From Scilla litardierei (Eukaryota; Streptophyta; Magnoliopsida; Asparagales; Asparagaceae), in contig CM061142.1 in NCBI GenBank assembly GCA_030789695.1, positions 601,657,659-601,721,658 of the forward strand: a stretch of 64,000 bases of DNA. Reading direction: 5' to 3'. The notes below the pieces were generated by a model. It was given only the letters and a program-made list of their open reading frames with translations, made no database searches and had not been told where the DNA came from. The position numbers were made by a program, and so were the translations under genes. Position 1 is the first letter of the stretch. Every line of letters begins with the position of its first letter. Shown here one piece after another: positions 42,106 through 53,900 of the stretch.

Positions 42106-43453
42106 TGTAACGACCACTTTCCGGTCGTACGTATTTTAGTGCGTATTTTGTTTCGTTTGAGTATTTTCGTATTTGGTTTTATTATTATTTTTTCCGTAGC
42201 TCAGACATGTGCTCGGACCCCGTCTTCACGATCCTCTTAGAGGCGCGATCACCCTGACATTTTCTTTTTAATTTTTAGATGTCATTGGACCAATCTGCTA
42301 TAATCATTATTAAATATTAAAACAAATTTTCTTTTTATTTGAAATTTCATAGCCCTGTACGTTTTAAAACCAACTCATAAATATTAATTTCCTTAACCCA
42401 AACTCTTACTAGATGTTGGGAATCAAATCAAAGCTTTAATATTTTTGCTTAACAGATCAAAATGTTTATAAAAAAAGAGAAGAGAGATCCTTGTTCGTTT
42501 CTTTCCCTGACCGTTGGGAACTTAACCCCACAAATCCGTCCATATCTTTTCCCCCTCACCCCAGGCAATAACCCACGTAAGTAACCTCTCTCCACACTTC
42601 TTCTCCAATCAGGTACAACCCCCCATCATCCCACGTACTTACCCCCCTCCAACCCTTCCCTACGAATAACCAAGGGAGTAACAGCTCTCCTCTTCAAAAA
42701 CAACACCCTGAAACCCAAGAAACACAACCCCAGGCCATTTGCTTGCACCCCAGCTTCAACAAAAGAACATCCCCAGGCTATCATCTTCAAACCCACACAA
42801 ATGAGACCCAGATTCACGTTGAACCCAACTCCATTTTTATAAATCCCATGCAGACTTCTCATCCTTTTTAAGACAGAAGCCCCTCCACTCTCCTCGTAAC
42901 TTCGGACCCCTCGACAGCTTCCCTCGCCGCATGCCCACCTCACCTCCGGCTTCTCCCCACACCCCGCCTCCTGGCTCCTCCTCTGCACACCGCTCTTAGC
43001 TCTCCCTCTGGCGAATGAAGACGCCGCACGACGAACAGCCTCCGCCACTTCCGAAGCCGCCACTTCCGATGGCCTCCCGCCACGAGGCAGCTCCTGATGC
43101 CGACCATCAACTCTGACGGCACCCCAACACCTCCGACCTCTTCCCTCCGACGGCTCCACAGCTAGAGCTTCGCCTGTGCCTTCCCTTGACACACATCGAC
43201 TCCCCGCTCCGTCGTAAGTTTCCTCCGGCCTCCTCAGTCGAGTGCCATGAAGACCTGAGCTCAAAGACCCCTACCACACCAAGCTCGCTGCCCCACTGTC
43301 TTCCCGGTGACGCCGCAATCAGCCCGGGCACCACCTCCTTCATCCGCCACCTGCATGCAACCACGAACGGAGGCAACACAACTTAATGCTGAGTTTTATA
43401 AAGCACAATACCTTCCATGCATGAACAGTGTCTATACATCAATGAGCAGTAAA
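42106..43453 (+). repeat. Partial LTR, probably Gypsy chromovirus type
   Basis: Starts TGTAACGACC then ACTTTCCGGTCGTACG, a start typical of Del/Tekay-type Gypsy LTRs. The sequence becomes C-rich and proline-codon-rich towards 43380, also as in such LTRs. The far end is cut by LINE-C, and no matching GGTCGTTACA end was found. Minus-strand open frames here (42626-43264) look compositional. Confidence 0.45.
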
Positions 43454-43626
43454 TTTTTTTTTGAAAAGTAAGCGCGAAACTTTATTAATAAAATGTACAA
43501 AACAATACAAAGTAATTACAAAGTGGGAATCAAAGTGTAATAGAGAAAGGAGGGGGCATAAGCGCCGTCACTCTCTACTATCATCCAATGATAACCTCTA
43601 GTGTAATTCCATAATAGATACATGAT

Positions 43627-46370
43627 TCAACCCATATCCCGAAACTCCCATCTATCCAACATATCCTTTGACTCCTCATCATCAAGTCCTTTATCCTGCA
43701 AGGAGAACCGAATATCTGCAGCAACGTCTTCGAATAGGCTAGTTTTGCCCTTACTGACCTTGCCAAAAATTCTTTTATTCCTCTCTCGCCAAGTGTGCCA
43801 CACCACAGCTGATAGCGCAGTCTTAGCTAGCACACTCAAAGAATCCCCCTTCCCAAAGTGTTTCATGAAGTAATCTCCGACCTCTGTGAGCGACACTGGA
43901 AAATTACCGCTTTTCCCCATCTTAAGCAAACTTCGAGTAAGCAGGTAGTTGGAAAACCCGCACTAAAAAACAAGTGGTCAACAGTCTCTGCCTTACCTTC
44001 CTCACAAAGAACGTACATCCCATCAGAGTTTAGTCCCCAACTAGCCAAGACATCCTTGGTTAATAATTTGCCATTAAAAGCTCGCAATAGAGTTAATGAC
44101 ATTTTAGGAATATGGTGGCCGAACCAAATGAGCTTATGGTAGGGGAATGGTGTACCTTTCCGTCTGACCCCTTCCCATGCATCTCGAAATTTGAATAAAG
44201 GTCCAGGCACCCATTTCCACTGGTCGGAACCCGGCTTCAAAACAATCCCCTGAAGCATTGGCCGGATACTGTCAATATTCCGGTCATCTACCCATGCGTT
44301 ACCGGCCCAATAGTTGGCCACCTTCATGTTGCTCGCACCTGTAGGGGTGTCATACAAAAGATTGAGTGGCCCGCATGGAAGCCAGTTGTCCTGCCAAAAT
44401 AAGGTGGATTTGCCATCACGGACAACCTTAATAATGAGCTTTTGAGAAATATCCCTGCAGCTAAGCAGAAATTTCCAAGTTCCAGAATGAGTTACTGCTC
44501 CTGTCGCCAGATAGAATTTGTCTTAGTCCCCATATTTCTCCTTCATGTGCTCTGCCCAAATGCCTTCAGCTGAAAGGAGTCTCCAAGTCAACCTGATACC
44601 TGCTGCTTGGTTCAAGTCAGACAGGAGCCTGAGCCCTACACCCCCTCCTCTTTGGGGGTACAGACATCTTTCCAAGCCCAAATGTGAGATGACCCCCATA
44701 TGAATTTCCTACATAATGATGAAATTGTGCGTATGATTGAAAGAGGTATGCGAAAAGCTTGCATCCAGAAGGAGACCATACCATATATAACCGATCTGAC
44801 CAGCTCAATCCTCCCAGAGATGGAGAGGGAGCTCAATGTCCAGCCCGTGAGCCTTTTCTTGCATTTATCTACTACTCTGCTGTACAACAGGGATTTGGGG
44901 TATTTAGTAGAGAGAGGGAGCCCCAGATAGGTAGTAATGGTAGATGCCAGTCTAATCCCCAGAATATCTGCTAAGCCTGGGGGATTTTTAGCGCCTTTGC
45001 TGAAGATACCCGCACTTTTATTCCAATTTATCTGAAGACCAGAGATATTAGAAAATTCCCCTAGAAGATGTTTAAGCCCATTTAAAGAAGAGGGGTTGGC
45101 ACGGCAGAAGACCAGCAAATCATCTGCAAATAGCAAGTGGGAGATGGTACCGGTACGCTTCATAGGATGATGAATGGTGCACAATGTCATAGCCTTATCA
45201 ATAAGGAGGGAGAAAGCTTCCATTAATATTACAAAAAGATAAGGGGATAGAGGGTCTCCCTGACGAATTCCTCTATTGCCCCCAAAGTAACCCACCGGGG
45301 AGCTGTTCACCATAACGGAGAAAGTAGGTGTAGAGATGCAAACCTTGATCCAGTTTATGAAATTCCCCTTGAACCCCAGATGGTGTAGCATAGAGTAAAC
45401 AAATTCTCTGTTAACATTGTCAAATGCTTTCTTCAAGTCCAACTTAATACACGCTCGGGCACCCATGGGGTTGCTAAAATCCCTTATCTGTTCATGGGCC
45501 AGCAGTGAACAGTTAGAGAGGAGTCTTCCCTTTAGAAAGGCTGCTTGGTTAGGGGATATAAGCTCATGAATCACCTCCTTTAGCCTGTTGCATATCACTT
45601 TGCTAATAATTTTATATATCACATTGCAACAGGCAATAGGCATGTAATCACCTAGGCAAGAAGCATTCGGACTTTTCGGGACAAGAGTAAGAAAAGTATG
45701 GTTAATCTGGGGTAGTAACACACCTGATTGGAAGAAAGACTGAACCGCTGATGTGACATCTTCCTTAATCAGATCCCAATTATAATGGTAAAAGAACCCA
45801 TTGAAGTCATCTGGCCCCGGTGCTTTGTCAGCCCCAATTTGAAATACTACATTTTTAATTTCACCCGCCTATCAAACCAGATTGCTGCTTCTTCAGTAAT
45901 AATCCGCTTTGGCACAAGCTTAGGAAAGTTTCTCAGATAATAGCCTTGATTATATAGGTTTTCAAAAAATAAAGGAGCTTCGGTTTTTAAATCATCCAAC
46001 GATTTGTTTTGAACGCCATTATCATCAACCAAATGCCCCAGGTTATTATAACTCTGCCTAGCCTTCATAGCTCTGTAGAAAAATTTCGTATTCCTGTCTC
46101 CCAAACTTAGCCATTCTTGCCTGCTTTTTTGGCGATACATCACCTCTTCCATGCCTAAAAGTTTATTCAACTCAATGGATAATTCCCTCTCAGACTGTTG
46201 TATGTTCTGATCCTTGTGCAAATCATGCCTGGAACGCATCTATTCTAGTTTCCTGTGGCATTTAGCCACAGAATTATTTCCGGCCTGCCCCCTTGCCCAA
46301 GCACGAAGTACAGGTTTAAGCCTCTTCAATTTGTGCACTAAACAAAACATGGGAGTACCGTGGATGTATT
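43627..46370 (-). pseudogene. LINE-C ORF2, reverse transcriptase to C-terminus
   Basis: RT motifs RPIACCNVIYK-like (with MPIACC), DLKKAFDNVNREF, GIRQGDPLSP and FADD lie at 44.64-45.72 kb. The zf-RVT-like region and VVWHTWRERNKRIFGK lie at 43.63-44.36 kb, ending at a TGA (43627-43629) with no RNase H. Breaks: a frameshift at KEEGV (44636-44640, a G5 run where G6 restores frame), another near 45865 and others near 43920. The endonuclease part is at 61098-61893. Confidence 0.85.
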
Positions 46371-47589
46371 TGTAGAGGAATATGCCCTCGGATCATTTGT
46401 ATTTGATGCAAATGATAATTTAAGCCTAGATAGGGACTATTTTGCATATGATGCAAAAGAGATTAAATGTGTCTTAAATTGTTTAAGACTATATTTAATT
46501 AAATAAACGCGTTGAAAAGGTTACCTAGATGACGGGATCGTCCCGCTCTAAACGCAGGTTCAAACCGCGTAAAAAACGGAGTCCAAATGCACAAGTTATA
46601 GCCAAAACAAGTCAGCCCAAACTGTTGGGCTGAAACCAGCGAAAATGGAGGCCCACCAAGCCCGAATTTTCTGGTTAGGGTTTTTTGAAACCTGGGATTT
46701 TCTTGACGGCTACGTTTCTAAGAGAAGCATGACTTTTGGCTAACTTTGGACAATTGTTTGAAGGGTCAAACGGACTCGGATTGACGAGCCGTTTTTTCCT
46801 ACGCGTTCACCGTTGAACCCTCTTCGATTTGGTAGGTTGTACCAACATTGAAGCTCAACGGTGAGGGAGTTAAAATTCACGGAAGTTTGCACTTTGTGAA
46901 AGCAAACTAACTTGATTTTAATTAACTCAAAAATAATAGTCCCACATCGGTTGTGGAGAAAAGGGGAGAGTCCACCGCCTATATAAATAGGGGCCTCACC
47001 CCTTCCTCCAAACTCGTCCTAAGCTCTAGATCTGAGCGGCTCTCGTAAATGTTGGAGCACGCTCGGATCTAAGCTAAATTAATATTTCTCCTCTCCCTAT
47101 AAATTTCTGCCTTGCTCCTGAAGGCTCTAGCAAAGCCGCAAAGGAGTTCGGATTCAGATCCGAAATCTAGGCGGAGGTTTCACTCGCGTGAAACTTTCTT
47201 CGGCGAGTGGTTGGCTCGGCGACATGGGATTGATCGCCTCGGGATGCGGAGCGATTCGAGGAGCAGTTCGGGGAGCGGTTCAAGGAGCGGCTCGGCGTGG
47301 GACGGGAGCAGCTCGGAAGACGGTGCGGAACATCTCGCCTGCCCCAGGGCTGAGATTTCGGGTATGTGTTTAAGTTTTTCATTTAATTATTCGCAGTAGT
47401 TAGATCCCTCTTGGGGTGGTCAGATCCACCCCAAGTTGGCAGAGATCCTGGCTAATAGGGTCTGGTTCCTTAGGGTTGCATGTTAATTAGATTAACATAA
47501 AATTTTTCCGCTGCATTTCTGTCTATGTTCCGTCCGACTTAGGACGGGACTAGAGTTTTTGTGCCCTAAGGGTCCCAGAAAACCCTGCA
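46371..47589 (+). repeat. Copia-3 5' LTR with promoter
   Basis: AGTCCCACATCGG (46938-46950) lies 30 bp before TATATAAATAG (46980-46990), a layout common in plant LTR promoters. A short ATG-led frame near 47224-47373 is conserved in both LTRs only by common descent. Confidence 0.95.
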
Positions 47590-47603
47590 TTTGTATCAGA
47601 GCC

Positions 47604-49834
47604 ATCTCTGTATGTTGATCTAGGACTGCGAATTTATTATTTGAATGCTTTTACAGAAAAATGTTTTCTTTAAATTTACGCGATAAATTTAAATTTTTTT
47701 TTGTTTAAAAATTTTATATGATAAATTTTAAACATGAAAGTTTTAAAATGGAATTTTTTAATTTATGTGATAAATTTTAAAATTGTTTTAAAGCTTTAAA
47801 ACTTTATGCGATAAGTTTAAAATGTTGTTTAAAATTTTATGTGATAAATTTTAAACATGAAAATTTTAAAATGATGTTTTAAATTTATAAGATATTTTTA
47901 AAAACTGATTTTAAAAGTTTAAAATTTTTATGCGATAAATATTTTAAAGTGGCATGCAAATGTTATGATTTTTAAACAAGATTTTACTTTATGAGATAAA
48001 ATAAAATGTTTTAAAAATCGTATTTTTAAATTTAAATGTTAAATTTAAGTATGCATGCTAAATTGTTTATGCGATAAACTTTAGTCTATTTAATTGTTAA
48101 ATAGTTGTACACTTTTTATGCGATAAAATTAGTGTAAATTTTTAATGGATATGTCTTCTTGTCCCTTATTTGATAACACAAGACAACCCTTTAGGTTAGC
48201 CATTAAAAATGATTAAAATTTATTTACTTGAATTTTAATGACATGCTATGTTTTAATAAAATATTAACAACCCTTTAAGACCTAATTCCTGATTAGGGTA
48301 GTCCTTTTAATGATTTCTTAATTCTAATTGTTATTATTAATTCTCATTAAAGGACTTCGCTTTTAGCGTTGGTTAATAATTTTATTAAAATCCTAATAAC
48401 GATTAGGATAGCACGTGAACCTTATAGTTGATAAGGACTTAATAAAAGTTATTAAACAAATCCTAAAATTTTGAATTTAAGGATGCAACTAGTTGATAGG
48501 ATAATTAGTTGTTAATAAAAGCTGTTTAGTCTATGGCACACATACAAAAATGACAAGCTTCATTCAATGGACCATGATCCAGTCAATGTGCTTGGCTAAG
48601 AGTTCTGGGTCAACCCTTGCTAGTACAAGGGGCAGTGATCCTGGCTTAGTCAATTCCCTGGCTGTGTTCCGCTGGACCGCAATGTCGCGAATCATGATTG
48701 TATGACACCCTGGACTATATCTAGTCAATGCGTTATAAATCTTATTAAAGATTAATTCGTATCCCTCCTTGATTTTGGAGCTTGGTAACTCAAAGAAGAC
48801 AATTATAGTTGTTGAGTCTCCTCAAGCTGTGACTTGTTTTTCCTTTAAGGAACAAACTCCAACATACATGTGATGTAGTCTAGACTTGACCCAAATCGAT
48901 GCGTCGGGTCTCCTCGAGTATCGATCTAAGTCAAATCTGGACACGAAATCAAGGGTCTGACTAGACCAGTCATTATGATTTGTTGAGTCTCCTCAAAATC
49001 ATAAGTGACTGTGGGTAAAAATCGACAGGGAATCACATGTGATGTGATTGACCAAGAGTTAGTCTACCAGTCATGGAACCAATCAACTTGTTGAGTCTCC
49101 TCAAGGTTGTGAGGTTCGGGATGATTGGATCCCTCTTTCACTAATTTTTAAATTCGATTAAATCGTTCGTTATTAAGCTTTAAAACGATCGTAAAAATAG
49201 TGGGAGGATATAGATAGATGAAAGCCAATCTACCTATATTTAATATTGAACATATGCAAAAACTAGGGCAAGACTATGTTTACCGAAGGAATCAAAATAT
49301 AATATTGGAATAAGTTAACTGGTCAAATAGTTGATTAATTGAATATCAAGTTAAATTCTAATTGATGGAATTAAACTATATTCTCGTTGACATTAAATGA
49401 CCTTCTAAAGAACAGACTTAAGAAATATGATTTCATTAAGTTCTGGGTCCAACAAATAAATTAAAGCTACATGTCACTCTTCTCTATATGAGGCAGCTTG
49501 AACATATAGGGTATTCGAAGTATGTTTCTCCCTACAACTTGTCGAGCTACCCTCAAGGTTGTATGGACAAACAATTCTGATCCGCAAAGTTCGAGAATTC
49601 GATCAAACCGTTTGAGTCGAATACGAGTGCATGAGCGGTGCAAGACTATGTATCCCAACCGGAACTTGAGACAAGCAACTTCTTGAGCTAAACTAGATAT
49701 TATAAAGCTCAAGCGTTTGGATACATAAGATGCTTGCATAGATATTTATGTTGGGTTAATTAATATCTAAATGTGATTTAGAAAAGGAAGAAGGCACTCC
49801 GGAAAGTCAATTGAGAAAGTTAGTTTAATTTATC
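47604..49834 (+). repeat. Copia-3 leader: AT-rich array and TTGAGTCTCCTCAA motifs
   Basis: 47640-48140 holds about a dozen degenerate copies of TTTATGCGATAAATTTTAAA. Further on, near-palindromes GTTGAGTCTCCTCAA occur near 48817, 48983 and 49090, with a variant GGGTCTCCTCGAG near 48905. No gag was found. Confidence 0.75.
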
Positions 49835-49839
49835 ATTAG

Positions 49840-50979
49840 TGTTTCTGCTAATTTTCGCAGAACACATTAATAGTATGGAGGGTGCGTGGTCAACGCGGTC
49901 AAAGAGGGGACGCACGGGACCCCCGAGTTGTCGTGGCTGTCGCTCGAGACGGAGATGACCAGTGGGGTCGACCGACGGCGCGTTCGCTCGAGCGGAAAGG
50001 CGCGGCTCCGTTCTTTGGCGGGCCGAGGGGTAGCCTTGGCGAGATGACAGCCTCCGGGATCGGTTGAAGGTAGAGTCTCTCGCAGCGGGGTGCACGGATC
50101 CTCGCGTCGGCTCGGCGAGGGGTAGCCTCGGTAGAGCGACGTCCTCGTGACGGAGGAGACGAACGAGGTCGGGGACGAGGGCGCTCGGCTCCGGCTGGAA
50201 GGATGCCGAGGGGTAACCTCGGCGTCGTTGGAACTCCTGGACCTAAATAGACGAGAGAGCTCGTCAGGGGGGTCGGACCTTGGTTCCGACCGAAGCCCCT
50301 CAGATGCCAAAGTCAGATCTGGCCTGATAAGTGCTCGGTGGGATCGAGTATGGCTCGCGGAGAGACCGATACTCGAGTCCTCGGGCCGAACTTTGGAGGA
50401 GAAATATTCAAGGTGGAAGAAGGTGTAAGATGGGAGTATGAGGTACCTCCGTTGTAGGTGGTGAAGATCCGGCCCCTTCCAAATGACGCCCGCCCCCTCC
50501 TTATATAGATGAACCATGCTCATCATGTGCCATGATGTGACATCATGGCCGCCATTCATGGGGTCGTGCAAATGGGGAAGGATTGACCCCCTCTAATTGC
50601 GCCCACTTGATGACGACATGAAGGTGGAGTCATGGCCATGAGTCATTGCCATAATTGGCGGGCCATAATGGCGGGGGAATGATGGCCATTAAGCCTGGCC
50701 ATGAAGTCGGTTGCCATATTTGGCGAGCCATGAAGGTGGCTGCCATAATTGGCGGATCATGATGGCACGGGGTGGCTGCCATAAATGGCGAAGGCTTCCT
50801 TGATTTGGGCCCCGATTTCCTCCGCTACAGAAGCGGGCAATCTCTTGGGCCTTCGTCGTGGGTGGAGAAACGCGACCCGCCCGTAAGATCCTTGGGCCGG
50901 AGCCCGAGGCCGTAGTTTGGCTGGTTGACTGGTCGTGGTTGACTTGGCTCCTCCGGACCCGGTCAAAATAGTCGTAACA
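49840..50979 (-). repeat. Gypsy 3' LTR
   Basis: GC-rich. TATA-like CTATATAAGG reads on the minus strand near 50499-50508. The U3 (50640-50790) has repeated CCATAATTGGCGGGCCAT-type words. Confidence 0.93.
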
Positions 50980-50992
50980 ATTGCCCCCATCT

Positions 50993-53900
50993 TCTGAGCT
51001 CTACCATTGTTGAGGTGGAGGTCGGGAGATGTAGTATAATGGGGAAGAAGTTGCTCTTTCTGTAGAATTTGGTCCGTCCTGCGGAGTTGGCTAGTGACGA
51101 TAGATCGTCGGTCCAAGATTCGTTCGGTTGCGAGGGGAGTTGCCCCTCGGCTTACGGCCAACGAAGGAGATCCGTTCGGTGGCGAGGGGAGTTGCCCCTT
51201 GGCTTACGGCCGACGAAGGAGATTCGTTCGGTGGCGAGGGGAGTTGCCCCTCGGCTTACGGCCGACGAAGGAGATTCGTTCGGTGGTGAGGGGAGTTGCC
51301 CCTCGGCTTACGGCCGACGAAGGAGTGCTCGGCCTACTGGGGGGTTGCCCCCAGCTCTTTGACCGATCCGTTCGTTCGGTGGCGAGGGGAGTTGCCCCTC
51401 GGTTTACGGCCGACGAAGGAGATCCGCTCGGTGGCGAGGGGAGTTGCCCCTCGGCTTACGGCCGACGAAGGAGCTCCGCTCGGTGGCGAGGTGAGTTGCC
51501 CCTCGGCTTACGGCCGGTAAAGGAGATCCGCCCGATGGCGAGGGGAGTTGCCCCTCGGCTTACGACCGGCGAAGGAGATCCACCCGGTGGCGAGGGGAGT
51601 TGCCCCTCGGCTTACGGCTGGCGAAAAGGGTGAGGACCTTGTGAAGCCTTTCGAAGATTCCATGGTGGCGCTCTGCCATTGCTTCGTCCAGATCGGTGGA
51701 TGTAGGAGTTGTTCGGCAAGCGGGGACCCAGCAGCACGGTCGGAGGAGCGATCTGGGTGCTTGAACTCGGACGTGGGTGCTTCGGCCAGATCGGCTTGGC
51801 CAGGATGAGGACGACATTGAGACAAGGTGGCTGGAGGCTTGGAAGGGTGGTCCGACTCGTCTAGTCGGACTGGTCGACCTCCTCTGGGGTCGGCCTCGGC
51901 CTGAACTGGTCGGCCTCGGTCGGAGGAGCTGCTTGGTTGCTCGAACTCAGACGGTGGTGCATCGGTCAGACGGCTCAGCCACGGTCGGAGAAACAGTCTG
52001 GATGCTCGACTGGTTCAACAGCTCCGTCGCAGTGGGGATAACTTTGTAAGCTCGATGAGGTGGCTTGGCGTTGAAACTCAGATACTTGGCAAGGCGGTCG
52101 GACTTGTCTGGTCGGCCTCCTCCTGGGTCGGTTGGACTGGTGTGGTCGGCCTCCTCTTGGATGGGTCGGCCTCGTCTAGACACAGCTCTAGTTCTATTTC
52201 CAAATTCAGCTCCAGCTCCAGCTCTAGCTATAGCTTTTGTCTGGACCGCATCTCCTGCTCCGGCTCCAGCTTTGTCTGGATCATAGCTTCTGCTCCAGCT
52301 CCGGCTCCAGCTTTTGTCTGGATCCTAGCTTCTGCTCCAGCTCCAGCTCCAGCTCCACTGTCGTCGGTGGCAGCGCGGCTTTGATTGGTAAGCTCTCCTT
52401 TGATGGGGCCAGAGTGTGCAGATTGATCATTGGCGAATGTCTGAGGAGTGCTCCGAGAGACTGGGGCTTTGATTGTCCTTTGGAGAACTGGGCAGGTCGG
52501 ATCGGCCGAGGGTAGCTCGCAGGTACAGGGGATGACTTGGCCTTCCTTAAGTCCGCGATGCTTGATCTCTATGTCACCGGCTTCGTTGATAGATAAGTAT
52601 GGAGGGCCCTTATCCCAAGAAGTTTGGGAAGGTGGCCATCAGTTCCAGGGGAGCTCCGACGATCGAGCTACCCAGAAGTATGCTTGGCCGATTGAAGTGG
52701 ACAGAAATCCCCGAGCTCAGCAAGGTTGGATGTTCATCTCGATCGGCTGTACCTCAAGCCTGGTACGGTCGTCTGCTCCTCAAGCGTCGATGAATGCCGC
52801 CTCAATGTCGGCAGGGACATGTACATGGGCCGTGATGGCTCAAGTCCGGCTTTCTCAATGATGTGTGCCTGCTCGGTGCTGTCGACATCCACGATGACGC
52901 TGCACTTCAGCCTCTGAGTAAGTCTAACCTCGACGGAGAGGGTGGAGGACTTCCTAGGCTGAGGAGAGCAGCATCATTGTTGTAAACAATGCCGTTTGCC
53001 GGAGGTGGAATCCGCTTCGGTTTTGATTCAATGAGGAATCACGTGGTCGCAATATGTAGATCTCGTCATCGGCGAGGTCCGGAGTAAGCAGCAGCTTCTG
53101 GAAGAAGTTGCCTTTGGCAAGTTGTTTACCGAACTTGAGATATTCTGGACTCCGATGCCGATCGTTAGAGTTCGTGTGGTGCTGAAGACGGTTTAAGGGA
53201 GAAATAACACCGAAGAGATCGACTCGGGTTTAAGCTTTCGCTTCCACATAGTCATATATGTCATCGACCCCCGAAAGCCACCATGAGGATCGCTCGACTG
53301 TTCCACCGCTGCAATGTCCCGGCCGACCTTGACCGAGCTCTTCATACCCACTTCTCCAAGAGCCTGAGGTCTCGTAAAGGAAGATGGGCATTTGGGGAGG
53401 CAAGCTCTTCATGGTGAACTCAAATAGCCAACTCAGTCATGGGGTCTGCTCCCTGAGGAAGAAAGGCTGTCGAGCTTCGAAGCAATGAGAGCGAGCGCCT
53501 CTGTTGCTTGTTTCATAGGAAATTCTCGTCTCAGAGATCCTTCGTCCTTTGTGTCCAGCGACGGGAGCTTAGTGTTGGCATGCCACTGTCTTCTGCATCA
53601 CATCCTTTTCGGGACCAAGCGACAATCGACCGATCTTCGAGTTCGTCGACAAAGTTTCCTGTCAAGGAAGGTGAGATGGGCAAATCCCTTACTTTGAACG
53701 GAGAGCAACTGAACTTTATTGAAATGGGAGAGATCCCAGGAAGAGAAAACTTGGCCTTTAGAAAGATCTAGTGGGTCGAGGAGCTTGGTCTCCGGTTTCT
53801 GATCGACCGGTGCATTCGAAGTATGAGTCGGCGAGCTCCGAAGCGGGGTCGACGTCCATCATGCATCCGACGGGCTCGGATAAGTTGACGAGTTTCGCAA

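Noticed and set aside
42626..43264. Arg/Gly-rich minus-strand open frame
   Set aside because: Antisense to a C-rich LTR-like region. Compositional.
49867..50559. Long minus-strand open frame present in both Gypsy LTRs (also 55934-56626)
   Set aside because: Its first ATG lies upstream of the LTR TATA box. Conservation between LTRs is by descent. No family recognised.
51094..51633. Repeat protein-like frame (GVAPRLTADEGD...)
   Set aside because: It comes from the 52-bp array. The unit length is not a multiple of 3 and several frames are equally open. It is antisense to the Gypsy.
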